Below, one piece after another: positions 18,251 to 29,649 of a DNA stretch of 64,000 nt. Origin of the DNA: Candidatus Parcubacteria bacterium (GTDB lineage Bacteria > Patescibacteriota > Saccharimonadia > Saccharimonadales > UBA4665); the NCBI GenBank assembly GCA_023434325.1, contig JAEYSX010000003.1, positions 124,001-188,000 of the forward strand, given 5' to 3'. The translations under genes were made by a program, and so were the position numbers. Every line of letters begins with the position of its first letter. Position 1 is the stretch's first letter. The notes under the pieces were generated by a model. That model made no database searches. It was not told the DNA's origin and worked only from the letters and a program-made list of their open reading frames with translations.

Positions 18251-19117
18251 CTACTGATGCCGCAAAAGGCGAAGTAGGTACTCGCCGTATCCGGATTTGA
18301 CCAGATCTTGCGTCAGGTCGACCAGTTGGCCGTCGTCGATGTAGCCTTCTTGCCAGGCGACTTCTTCGATGCAACCCACCTTGAGGCCGGTACGTTTTTC
18401 GATGACTTCTACGAACTGCGATGCATCTGTCATCGAGCCGAACGTTCCTGTGTCCAGCCAGGCGGTGCCGCGGTCCATGGTCTGGACACTCAGTTTACCT
18501 CGCTTGAGATACTCCGCGTTAACGGCAGTGATCTCGAGCTCGCCCCGCTCGCTTGGCGCAATATTTTTGGCGATATTCACAACGTCGTTGTCGTAAAAGT
18601 ACAATCCGACCACCGCATAACTGGATTTTGGATCGGCAGGCTTTTCCTCGATAGATACGGCTCTCATGTCGCCATCAAACTCTACGACGCCATAGCGCTC
18701 CGGGTCTGCGACCGGGTAAGCAAAGACGATGCCGCCATCCGGATCGGTGCATTCTTTGAGGCTGTTGCCAAAGCCGTGGCCGTAAAAGATGTTATCGCCG
18801 AGCACCAATGCGACCTTGTCGTCACCGATGAACTCCTCGCCGATGATAAACGCTTGGGCAAGGCCGTCAGGACTTGGCTGAACGGCGTACTCGAATCGGC
18901 AGCCAAGCTGCGAGCCGTCGCCGAGTAAGCGCTGGAACTGCGGTTGGTCCTCGGGTGTGGTGATAATTAGAATTTCACGGATACCGGCCATCATAAGGGT
19001 AGACAACGGGTAATAGATCATCGGTTTATCGTATATGGGCATGAGCTGCTTGGAAATGCCCTTGGTGATGGGGTAGAGGCGGGTGCCCGACCCACCGGCA
19101 AGGATTATGCCTTTCAC
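18251..19117 (-). CDS. rmlA: Glucose-1-phosphate thymidylyltransferase
   Basis: This 288-residue enzyme makes dTDP-glucose from dTTP and glucose-1-phosphate, the first step to dTDP-L-rhamnose. The nucleotidyltransferase motif [20 protein letters not shown] is at the N-terminus, with [23 protein letters not shown] and [10 protein letters not shown] further on, all diagnostic of RmlA. It is the last gene of the minus-strand rml operon and overlaps rmlD by 4 nt. The length is normal for the short RmlA class. Confidence 0.96.
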   Translation of the reverse strand: MKGIILAGGSGTRLYPITKGISKQLMPIYDKPMIYYPLSTLMMAGIREILIITTPEDQPQFQRLLGDGSQLGCRFEYAVQPSPDGLAQAFIIGEEFIGDDKVALVLGDNIFYGHGFGNSLKECTDPDGGIVFAYPVADPERYGVVEFDGDMRAVSIEEKPADPKSSYAVVGLYFYDNDVVNIAKNIAPSERGELEITAVNAEYLKRGKLSVQTMDRGTAWLDTGTFGSMTDASQFVEVIEKRTGLKVGCIEEVAWQEGYIDDGQLVDLTQDLVKSGYGEYLLRLLRHQ

Positions 19118-19971
19118 GCCAAGCCTCCTTGTTTGATGTAGTTGCGCAGATCGTCGCGCCAGTCGCGCAACATCAATCCGGTGGCTTTGATTTTACCCAA
19201 GTCGAGTGCGCTGTTGAGTGGGCGCGGAGACACGTTGGGCTTGCTGGCAAAATATTCCTCGGTAGTGGTGTCGGTAACGGTAAGATCGGTTCGACTCAAG
19301 GCTTCGAAGATGGCGCGGGTAATGTCTGCCCAGCTGGCTGGCTCGCCATCGTTGCTGAGGTTATATGTGCCGTAAGGAGCGTTGGTTCCGAGTAAGTGGG
19401 CTATGCCGTCGACGAGTGTTCCGGTAAAGGTGAGGCGTCCGACTTGGTCGGCAACAACCGTAGGCGAAATATTCTTTTCGGCCAATCCTGCCATAGTACG
19501 TACAAAGTTGTGGCCGTCACCGATAACCCATGAGGTGCGCAAAATGTAGTGCTTTGGCGCGATACTGACAGCGATGTCGCCAGCTGCCTTGGTTTGTGCG
19601 TAGACACCCAGCGGCGCAAAGGTCTCTTCCTCGGTGTGAGGCGCCTTAGTGCCGTCAAATACGTAGTCACTCGAGAGGTGAACCAGGGTGATGTCGTGCA
19701 GGACGGCGATCTTTGACAAGTAGCCTACGGCGTGCGCGTTGACGTTCCATGCTGCCGCGCGGCCTTCGGGTGTTTCGGCGCCGTCGACGTTGGTGTAAGC
19801 GGCGGCGTTAAGAATAACATCTACCCCGGACCAATCGTACGAAGAAATCATATCCCAGTCGGTCATGTCGAACGTGTCGCGGTCTACGGCTTTTGCGCCG
19901 GGGTACTTGGCCTGCAAGGCCTTGCCAAGCTGTCCATATGCGCCAATGATGAGTATGCGTGATTCGTCCAT
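19114..19971 (-). CDS. rmlD: dTDP-4-dehydrorhamnose reductase
   Basis: This 285-residue SDR protein makes the final dTDP-L-rhamnose. The dinucleotide motif [10 protein letters not shown] is near the N-terminus. [26 protein letters not shown] and the catalytic YAQTKAAGD are all characteristic of RmlD. Its start codon shares one base with the stop of rmlC (TAATG at 19969-19973), and it overlaps rmlA by 4 nt, so the three are translationally coupled. Confidence 0.95.
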   Translation of the reverse strand: MDESRILIIGAYGQLGKALQAKYPGAKAVDRDTFDMTDWDMISSYDWSGVDVILNAAAYTNVDGAETPEGRAAAWNVNAHAVGYLSKIAVLHDITLVHLSSDYVFDGTKAPHTEEETFAPLGVYAQTKAAGDIAVSIAPKHYILRTSWVIGDGHNFVRTMAGLAEKNISPTVVADQVGRLTFTGTLVDGIAHLLGTNAPYGTYNLSNDGEPASWADITRAIFEALSRTDLTVTDTTTEEYFASKPNVSPRPLNSALDLGKIKATGLMLRDWRDDLRNYIKQGGLA

Positions 19972-20573
19972 TATGCCTCCGTAGGTTTAATGTCTTTAAG
20001 CATTGGGTGATTCTTGTCTTTGTCCGAGATCAGGTCGTCGGATATGGTTATGGGCCAGTCAATTGCCAGATCAGGGTCGCGCAGGTTTACAAACGAGTAC
20101 CGTGCGTCAGGGGACCAGTGAGCGTTTACGAGGTAGGTGTATACCAGGTCGTCGGTAAGCGCTTGGAATGAGTTGCCGCAACCTCGGGGTACAAAAATGG
20201 CGGTGTTGGGCGTGAGGTGAAAGGTTTCGACGTTGCCGAATGATTCGCCCGGGCGCAGGTCTACGATGGCGGCAAACGCCTCACCGTTAGCCAGCGATAT
20301 AAATTTGTCCCAGGGTTCGGCGTGGATGCCTCGGGCTACGCCGCGGCTTTTGTTGAACGAAACATTGTTTTGGACAATGACAAAATCATCGATAGCCTTT
20401 CGGTGCTGGGCATCGATCGCGTCCAGTGCGGCTTTGATTTTTTGCTGCTGATAATTTTCTTTAAACCATCCTCGATTATCGCCGCGCACATCCAACTGGA
20501 ATTCAAATAAGCCCGGAATGGAGGTGCTTCTGGCTGTGAGGTCTTGACTGATTGGTTCCCACGATTCACCCAT
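19971..20573 (-). CDS. rmlC: dTDP-4-dehydrorhamnose 3,5-epimerase
   Basis: This 200-residue cupin carries out the double epimerisation in rhamnose synthesis. GLFEFQLDVRGDNRGWFKEN matches the family start. The catalytic His region is GVARGIHAEPWDKFISL (usually GxLRGLHxQ), and FVPRGCGNSFQAL follows. The HAEPWDKF version is a divergent subtype that I also associate with actinobacterial or Saccharibacterial RmlC-like proteins. It overlaps the Nudix gene by 8 nt and rmlD by 1 nt. Confidence 0.9.
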   Translation of the reverse strand: MGESWEPISQDLTARSTSIPGLFEFQLDVRGDNRGWFKENYQQQKIKAALDAIDAQHRKAIDDFVIVQNNVSFNKSRGVARGIHAEPWDKFISLANGEAFAAIVDLRPGESFGNVETFHLTPNTAIFVPRGCGNSFQALTDDLVYTYLVNAHWSPDARYSFVNLRDPDLAIDWPITISDDLISDKDKNHPMLKDIKPTEA

Positions 20574-21120
20574 TGATCTGCTCCTTTTTTAGATACTCCT
20601 TGGCGAGAAAATAAGCGGCTATGCCTGTGGCGCACCGAACTTCTCCTGACATAATCATGGCATCCATTTCGTCAAAAGACAACTTCTTGAGCTCGAGAAT
20701 GCCGTCCGTTTGGTCGAGTGTGTCGCTAACTTTTGTAAGCGAGCGCGCCAAAAATACCTTTGATTTAAATGTTGTCATGCCGGGCGCCGAGAACAATTCG
20801 CCGAGCAGTACCATATCCGCGGCCAGGAGACCCGTTTCTTCTTGTAACTCGCGCCGGGCGCTTTCGGCAGGGTCCTCGTGCTGGGGTGCCCGGCCCGCCA
20901 CCGTTTCCCACAATTCTTTCTTGAGGGTATAGCGGTATTGGCGAACGAGGTAGGTGTTGCCGTCTTCGTCAACAGGGATGACATAAACGGAGTTATCTGT
21001 GGACTCGCAGTAGCCGTAGATCGTTTCTTTACCTGCCGGGTTAATGGCTTTGTCTTCGTGTACGCGCATGAACGGGTTTTCGTACGCGACACGTGAAGAG
21101 AGTGTTTTCCAGTCGCCCAC
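20566..21120 (-). CDS. Nudix hydrolase, ADP-ribose-pyrophosphatase-like
   Basis: The protein has 184 residues and a complete Nudix box: G, then E in HEDPAESARRELQEETGLL (GX5EX7REUXEEXGU). Sheet-forming segments before it, such as YVIPVDEDGNTYLVRQYRY, resemble ADP-ribose or GDP-mannose pyrophosphatases. It hydrolyses a nucleoside diphosphate linked to another group. It is embedded in the rml operon (3 nt after rmlB, 8 nt overlap with rmlC), which suggests a substrate among nucleotide sugars. That link is an inference. Confidence 0.9.
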   Translation of the reverse strand: MGDWKTLSSRVAYENPFMRVHEDKAINPAGKETIYGYCESTDNSVYVIPVDEDGNTYLVRQYRYTLKKELWETVAGRAPQHEDPAESARRELQEETGLLAADMVLLGELFSAPGMTTFKSKVFLARSLTKVSDTLDQTDGILELKKLSFDEMDAMIMSGEVRCATGIAAYFLAKEYLKKEQING

Positions 21121-21123
21121 GGA

Positions 21124-22152
<1,029 letters not shown>

Positions 22153-22288
22153 TTAAGCAGTAAGTGCTGCGTTTAGTCCTATTTCTAAGACTTATAAGCT
22201 ACCTAGCAAACTTATTTTATAATTTACCGATGAGTTTGTGCGTTGTCATTTATGGATGTGCAGCTAAGTGCAATTTTTACAATGATGA

Positions 22289-23632
22289 TTACTTGCTCTC
22301 GACCGTTGATCGAATGGCTGCAATCATCTCGTCCATCGCCTCTTGTGTTTGAGCCTCGGCGTTAAGCTTGACTACCGGCTCGGTATTGCTGGCGCGAAGG
22401 TTGAACCATTTGTCAGGGTAGTTGACGGTAATACCGTCTAGCCAGTCTTGTTCGCCGTCATTAAAGGCTTCGGCAACGCGTTGCAGTACCGCCTGCGGGT
22501 CATCCGTTTTAAAGCTGATCTCTGGAGGCATAACGTAGCGGCGGTACTCATCAGCCAGCTCGGACAGCTTTTTTCCGGAGTCGCCGATGGCCTGCATGGC
22601 GACGAGGGCGGTGATCATGCCGGAGTCGGCCTCGTAATTCTCTTTAAAGAAGAAGTGGCCGGTGGTTTCGCCGCCAAAGTGTGCGCCGACTTCGCGTAGT
22701 TTTGCGCCGATTGATGTACGGCCGGCTTTGGTGCGCACTGGCTGGCCGCCCCATTCTTTGATGAGTTCTAGGGTTGCACGCGAGGTGCGTACCTCGTGCA
22801 CAATCTGCGTGCCAGGGAATTGTTGCAGGTAGTAATGAGCGACAATGGCCAAAAGGTCGGTGCCCGGCACGGGGCGGCCCTTGTCGTCTACAAAGGCTGC
22901 ACGGTCGCCGTCGCCGTCAAAGGCGATGCCAAAATCTAGGTTTTGGCTGACGACACGCTCGGATAGATCCCGTAGGTTTTCGACGTGCATCGGGTTGGCT
23001 TCGTGGTTTGGGAAGGTGCCGTCCGGTTCGAAGTACATCTCTTCGGCCTTTACGGGCAACTTAGGCAGGATGTGCGGTAAGATTGCGCCGGCCATGCCGT
23101 TACCGGCGTCGATTGCGATTCGGAACGGCTTGAGCTCGTCGATAAAGCTTAGGCAGTGCTCGACCCATGCCTCTGTGATGTCGCGGCTCTCGACTTTGCC
23201 CGGTTCTGTCGCTGCCGGCTCAAATGTACCGGCGATGACGGCGTCACGGACGTCGGCCAATCCGGAGTCTAGTCCTACGGCAGTCACTTTGTCGCGGTAC
23301 AGCTTAATTCCGTTGTCGGCCCCGGGGTTGTGGCTGGCGGTGATAATGGCGCATCCAGCCAGGTCGTACTTGCCGACCGCAAAGTAGCCCATATCCGAGG
23401 TCACCATACCGATGTCCCAGACATTGAGTCCTTGCTCGGTCAAGCCTTTGATAAACGCTTGGGCCAGCTCTGCAGAGTCGGGGCGCATGTCGTGTCCGAC
23501 GGCCACGGTGCCTTTGATTGGCAGCCAGTCGGCAAACGCCCGACCGATATTCTCGCTTACCTTGGTGGTTAGCTCGCTGCCCACCTTCCCGCGAATATCA
23601 TATGATTTAAAGATGTGAGATATATCCTGCAT
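22289..23632 (-). CDS. manB: Phosphomannomutase/phosphoglucomutase
   Basis: This 447-residue alpha-D-phosphohexomutase interconverts hexose 6- and 1-phosphates. The phosphoserine loop is TASHNPG with Ser100, the metal loop is DGDGDR, the sugar-binding loop is GGETTGHFFF, and the phosphate-binding loop near the C-terminus is RASNTEPV. Its place next to rml genes, a ManC-like gene and GlmS fits supply of Glc-1-P or Man-1-P. Which hexose it prefers cannot be told from motifs. It is divergent from the ManC-like gene with 73 bp between starts. Confidence 0.93.
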   Translation of the reverse strand: MQDISHIFKSYDIRGKVGSELTTKVSENIGRAFADWLPIKGTVAVGHDMRPDSAELAQAFIKGLTEQGLNVWDIGMVTSDMGYFAVGKYDLAGCAIITASHNPGADNGIKLYRDKVTAVGLDSGLADVRDAVIAGTFEPAATEPGKVESRDITEAWVEHCLSFIDELKPFRIAIDAGNGMAGAILPHILPKLPVKAEEMYFEPDGTFPNHEANPMHVENLRDLSERVVSQNLDFGIAFDGDGDRAAFVDDKGRPVPGTDLLAIVAHYYLQQFPGTQIVHEVRTSRATLELIKEWGGQPVRTKAGRTSIGAKLREVGAHFGGETTGHFFFKENYEADSGMITALVAMQAIGDSGKKLSELADEYRRYVMPPEISFKTDDPQAVLQRVAEAFNDGEQDWLDGITVNYPDKWFNLRASNTEPVVKLNAEAQTQEAMDEMIAAIRSTVESK

Positions 23633-23693
23633 AAACCCTCTCAGTTATCAGTACTGATAGCATACCGTGCGACCAGAGCTGTTGTCTATGTGA

Positions 23694-23699
23694 TAAGAT
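23694..23699 (+). promoter_or_regulatory. -10 element TAAGAT, leaderless spacing
   Basis: TAAGAT ends 6 nt before ATG 23706. A GTG at 23700 directly touches the box and is unlikely to be the start. Confidence 0.45.
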
Positions 23700-23705
23700 G
23701 TGGAC

Positions 23706-24788
23706 ATGAAGATACTTATTGTTGCCGGGGGTCAGGGCACAAAGTTGTGGCCATACTCCCGCGTAAATAAACCCAAGCAGTTTCAGGCTGTTATCGGCGA
23801 GGTTTCCAGCTACGAACAGACTGTCGCCACACTTCTAAAGCAGCACGCCGCAGAGGATATCTACGTTTCGACCAAGCGCAAGTTTATCAAGTACGTCTCT
23901 GAGCAGTCGCCGCAAATTCCGCTCAAAAATTACATAATCGAGCCCGATACGCCCAAAGACCGCGGTCCGGGCGAGGGTTTGGCGTTTTTGCGTCTTGCTA
24001 TGCTACACCCCGACGAACCGTTTTTTTTGATTCAGTCCGATCTGATTCGCGTACCAGACGAGAAGTTTTTGCAGACCATAAAAGCCGCCGAAGAGATCGT
24101 CAAAAAACACAAGCGTTACGTGACCGGCGGCATTAAGGCGACCACTCCAAGCATGGCGGCCGATTACCTGCAATTGGGCGAGCGCGTAGCCAAGAACGGT
24201 GTTGAGTCATACACCATTGACCATTTCCACTATCGAAAAAAGAGCTTGCGCGAAACTCGTCAACTTATCGAAAATTACCATGTCGTCGCTCACTGGAACC
24301 ACTTGTGCTGGTACCCAGAACTCATGCTCGAAGCCTACAAAAAATACCGCCCCGATTGGTATGAGGGTTTGATGAAGATCAAGGATGTCATCGACCAACC
24401 CGGCGAGAGCGAAGCCATCGAAAAGATTTACAACGAGATGGAAAAAGGTCCAACAGAAGAGGTCACAAAGCACATCATGGGGTCCGGCGAGGCCATCGCC
24501 ATGCTCTTGCCGTTTAAGTTAACCGACATCGGCACTTGGGGTGCCGTGTACGATTTCTTTGAGGACGGCGTGGGTAACTACGAAGACGGTAAGGTCGTTA
24601 CCGTAGACACCAAGGGCTCGCTTATTAAGTCCAGTAATAAAGATAAACTCATTGCCGTTGCCGGCGTGCGCGATCTGATTGTCGTCGATACTGATGACGC
24701 ACTGCTCATCGTTCCTAAAGAAGAGGTCGATAAAATCAAAGACCTTCAGCACATGCTCGAGGAGCGCAAAGAGACAGAGTATCTCTAG
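23706..24788 (+). CDS. Mannose-1-phosphate guanylyltransferase-like protein
   Basis: This 360-residue nucleotidyltransferase starts MKILIVAGGQGTKLWPYSR and continues NKPKQFQAVIG, the ManC/GMP signature, with Lys replacing the usual Arg in GxGTR. It has the lengths and segments of the catalytic domain, such as HWNHLCWYPELMLEAY, and DIGTWGAVYDF near the C-terminus. It lacks the C-terminal isomerase cupin of bifunctional enzymes. It should make GDP-mannose or a similar nucleotide sugar. It lies 2 nt upstream of the HAD-kinase fusion, and the two are probably one operon. Confidence 0.85.
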   Translation: MKILIVAGGQGTKLWPYSRVNKPKQFQAVIGEVSSYEQTVATLLKQHAAEDIYVSTKRKFIKYVSEQSPQIPLKNYIIEPDTPKDRGPGEGLAFLRLAMLHPDEPFFLIQSDLIRVPDEKFLQTIKAAEEIVKKHKRYVTGGIKATTPSMAADYLQLGERVAKNGVESYTIDHFHYRKKSLRETRQLIENYHVVAHWNHLCWYPELMLEAYKKYRPDWYEGLMKIKDVIDQPGESEAIEKIYNEMEKGPTEEVTKHIMGSGEAIAMLLPFKLTDIGTWGAVYDFFEDGVGNYEDGKVVTVDTKGSLIKSSNKDKLIAVAGVRDLIVVDTDDALLIVPKEEVDKIKDLQHMLEERKETEYL

Positions 24789-24790
24789 CC

Positions 24791-26632
24791 ATGAAAAAGC
24801 TGGTTGCGTTTGATCTGGACGATACGCTGGCGGTTACCAAAAAACCGGTTAGTAATCGCATGGCGGGGTTGTTGGTTGAACTGGCGGATTGGTATGAGGT
24901 TTGCGTCATTACTGGCGGTCTCTACAAGCAGATAGAAGAGAACGTGATCGACCTTTTGGCTATCACGCCGACCAAGCTTGGGCGAATGCATTTTATGCCG
25001 GTAAACGGTGCACAGTATCATCATTACGATCCCGAGGCCGGTAGGTGGCAGCGGGAGCAGTTTGCTCAAGATTTGCCGCCCGCCGACAAGGCGCGGATTG
25101 CGCATACGCTGGAGCGGTTGGCAAGGGGGTTTGGATACTGGGAAGATAATTCTGCAGGGCCGATTATCGCCGATCGTGGCACACAAATGACGTACTCGGC
25201 GCTTGGTCAATATGCTCAGCCGGAGGCTAAATATGCGTGGGACCCCGACCGGACAAAGCGCCTGCGGTTATACGAAGCTGTGTCGGCCGAGCTGCCTGAT
25301 TTTGAGGTGCGTATAAACGGCAATACCTCGTTGGACATCATGCGACCCGGCATCGATAAAGGGTTTGGCATCGAGCAGCTGCGCGCCAAGCTGGGGGTGG
25401 GGCGCGACGAAGTACTGTTTGTTGGCGACCAGCTACAAGAGGGCGGCAACGATTACCCGATTAAAGAGCTTGGTATAGATGTTATCACCGTAAAAGACGT
25501 CGAAGAGACAGAGCGAGTTATCGAACAGCTGATTGCCGAGCGAAAAAAACAGGTCAAAGTTCCGGCAAACCCTTGGGGTGACACCTCACTGCCAGAGGGG
25601 CTGGATGAGGTGGTGCGGGGCCTGATAGCCTTGCGCCCCGACTCGCGTCAAGACCTTAAACAGCAGGTTTCCGATTTGCTTCAGCCGCACGACGTGCAAG
25701 TCATGGACACGCACAACACCGAGTCGATTATGTTTCGCTTTGCTGAGGCTGAGGCCGAGTACGGACTCAAGATTGAGTTTGGCACCGCTGACGTAACCCG
25801 CAACGAGGCGCGCTGGTACGAGCTGATGCCGACTAATCTCAAGCCACATCATGTCTTATCGTACATCTCGAGCACGCATGCCTTTGTGTTGCTGCGATGG
25901 CTTGGCCATGCCCGTATGATCGAAGATATAGCGTTGTCGGGCGACCCAAGAACCATGGATCTTATCGTCCAGGCAATCGACCAAGACCGGCAGTTATTCG
26001 ACAGTAACGTGATCGTTCCGCTCGAAACCTCGCGCGGCAGCAGCTTTTTCTTTGATAAATACCATTCGTACAATACAGCAGCGGCCAAATATCCGTACTT
26101 GCAGACTCTTTTGGATAGCGACGAGATAGTCGTTAACGGCCGCGCACTGGTTGGCCCGTACCGTTGTGTACAGCGTGTCCAGCAAGATGACCGACTGCGC
26201 GAGTATCTGTCGCCCGACCGTGCAGGGCTAATCCATGGTGATTCGCACGCGGGTAATTTACTTGCTGCAGATGGCCGGGTGTATATGATTGACCCCAAAA
26301 CGACCAGTCATCTGCCGCTCGAATACGACACCGGGCGAATATTTTGGTCGATGACCGGCTGGAACGCGATTGTGCGCGGTGATTTTGTGCTTAGGCGCAC
26401 GGATGTTGGCTACGAGCTGGACGTAAACGTGCCGCAGCGGTATGTGGACGGCTTGCCGCGGCTCCGGGCGCACTTCTCGGAGCGCGATTATCACCGAATG
26501 ATGTATTCGTCGGCCATGCAGTACCTTACCCGCGTGTCGCATGCCGAAAACCAGGACGAAACAATAGCGTTGTACTTGCGCGGCCTACAGGTGTTTGCAG
26601 ATTTGTTTGACGAGCTACAGATTGAGCTGTAA
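24791..26632 (+). CDS. Fusion of a PMM2-like HAD phosphatase/mutase domain and an APH-like kinase domain
   Basis: This 613-residue protein has two parts. Residues 1 to about 240 are a HAD domain with FDLDDTL (D8, D10), VITGG, NGNTSLDIMRPGIDKG and FVGDQLQEGGND, closest in pattern to eukaryotic-type phosphomannomutases and Cof phosphatases. Residues about 260-613 look like an aminoglycoside/choline-kinase fold, with the catalytic loop HGDSHAGNLL (H482, D484, N489) and metal ligand motif IDPKTT (D501). The first part could act on a sugar phosphate and the second could phosphorylate a small molecule. The reaction is not known to me. The ManC-like partner 2 nt upstream points to sugar activation. 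It ends 3 bp from the convergent glmS. Confidence 0.8.
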   Translation: MKKLVAFDLDDTLAVTKKPVSNRMAGLLVELADWYEVCVITGGLYKQIEENVIDLLAITPTKLGRMHFMPVNGAQYHHYDPEAGRWQREQFAQDLPPADKARIAHTLERLARGFGYWEDNSAGPIIADRGTQMTYSALGQYAQPEAKYAWDPDRTKRLRLYEAVSAELPDFEVRINGNTSLDIMRPGIDKGFGIEQLRAKLGVGRDEVLFVGDQLQEGGNDYPIKELGIDVITVKDVEETERVIEQLIAERKKQVKVPANPWGDTSLPEGLDEVVRGLIALRPDSRQDLKQQVSDLLQPHDVQVMDTHNTESIMFRFAEAEAEYGLKIEFGTADVTRNEARWYELMPTNLKPHHVLSYISSTHAFVLLRWLGHARMIEDIALSGDPRTMDLIVQAIDQDRQLFDSNVIVPLETSRGSSFFFDKYHSYNTAAAKYPYLQTLLDSDEIVVNGRALVGPYRCVQRVQQDDRLREYLSPDRAGLIHGDSHAGNLLAADGRVYMIDPKTTSHLPLEYDTGRIFWSMTGWNAIVRGDFVLRRTDVGYELDVNVPQRYVDGLPRLRAHFSERDYHRMMYSSAMQYLTRVSHAENQDETIALYLRGLQVFADLFDELQIEL

Positions 26633-26635
26633 TTG

Positions 26636-28468
<1,833 letters not shown>

Positions 28469-28482
28469 AAAGCAGTCCTAAT

Positions 28483-29649
28483 CTACGCAGCCGGTCTTAA
28501 TTTTTGCGAGTGCGCTTGCTTATTGTAGGTGCTTTGGTGGTGTTTTTGCAGGGCTAATTGCACAAAATTTTTGACACTTTTTTGAAAGTTTTGAGGTGAA
28601 AATTGTTGCGAACTCTTGCGAATGTCAGCCGCATTGTACCGTTTTGGGTCAAATGCTTTGATTGCTTTGACGAGCGACTCGGGCGTTTGTTCGGCAAAGA
28701 ATGTTCCCGTTTTACCTTCTTTGACGTAATCGAGCGGCCCGCCAAATTTTGGTGCGATGACCGGCGTTCCGGCAGCTAAGGCCTCGATACCGACTACGCC
28801 AAAGTCCTCGTAGGACGCCATAATAAAGGCCTCAGACGACACAAACAGATCGGCAACGGCCTCATCGCTGACAAACCCGGTAAACGTGACGCTAGGCCCA
28901 GCCATACGTCTGAGTCGCTCCAGATCGGGTCCGGTGCCGTAGACGGTAAGGGGTAGGTTTAGCTGTGTGCAGGCCTGCACGATAATGTCGTTGCGTTTAA
29001 CAGGGGTTAGGCGTCCGCCGGCCAAAAAACCACGGCGTGATTTGGGCAGGCGAGCCTTTTCGAATCGCTCAATCAGCACCGGAGGGTGGATAACGGTAGA
29101 GTCACGGTCATAGTATTTTTTGATGTCGCTTTGGATATGGGTTGAGTTGGCGATGATGTAATCGGCGCGCTGGGCGGCTTTGTAGTCCCATTTGCGCAGT
29201 GGTTTGAGGAGGAGTTTGAGTCCGATCCGTGCCAAAGGGTCAAGCGCGCCAAAGCCCGGGTGTTGCATATAGGTGTCATATTGCCGCCAGTAGTAATGGG
29301 TAGGCGTGTGGCAGTAGTTGATGTGGACGGTCTGGTGGCCGGTCTTGACGCCAAATGCCTCGCCGTTGCCCGATACGCTAATTACTATGTCGTAGTCCGA
29401 AAAGTCTAGGCTTTCGAACCACCAAATCCGTAAAACCGGCAAAAACTTGCGCAGGCGCGAAAACGGCCAGCGCTGCAAGTAGCCGGTGACAACTTTGTTA
29501 CCCAGTCGCTGTCGCCACTCGTCGCTGCAGTACGACGTAAAAATAGGCGCTTCTGGATAGAGTTTGTGTAGTTCGTGCGTAACGCGTTCGGCACCGCCGC
29601 CGTACAGCCAATCGTGCACAATTGCTACGCGTGGCGAGGCTTTGCTCAC
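28483..29649 (-). CDS. GT4-family glycosyltransferase
   Basis: This 388-residue GT-B enzyme begins at GTG 29649, overlapping the TGA of the sugar transferase (GTGA at 29646-29649). The open frame continues upstream inside that gene, but VSKASPRVAIVHDWLYGGGA is where the fold starts. YIIANSTHIQSDI, GRLTPVKRNDII, and the donor motif EDFGVVGIEALAAGTPVIAP are visible. It probably adds the second sugar after the initiating transferase. The C-terminal tail is rich in Gln, His and Lys and looks disordered. Confidence 0.9.
   Translation of the reverse strand: MSKASPRVAIVHDWLYGGGAERVTHELHKLYPEAPIFTSYCSDEWRQRLGNKVVTGYLQRWPFSRLRKFLPVLRIWWFESLDFSDYDIVISVSGNGEAFGVKTGHQTVHINYCHTPTHYYWRQYDTYMQHPGFGALDPLARIGLKLLLKPLRKWDYKAAQRADYIIANSTHIQSDIKKYYDRDSTVIHPPVLIERFEKARLPKSRRGFLAGGRLTPVKRNDIIVQACTQLNLPLTVYGTGPDLERLRRMAGPSVTFTGFVSDEAVADLFVSSEAFIMASYEDFGVVGIEALAAGTPVIAPKFGGPLDYVKEGKTGTFFAEQTPESLVKAIKAFDPKRYNAADIRKSSQQFSPQNFQKSVKNFVQLALQKHHQSTYNKQAHSQKLRPAA

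Noticed and set aside
18308..18928. 206-codon plus-strand frame over rmlA
   Set aside because: rmlA on the minus strand is unambiguous; the frame is an artefact of its codon usage.
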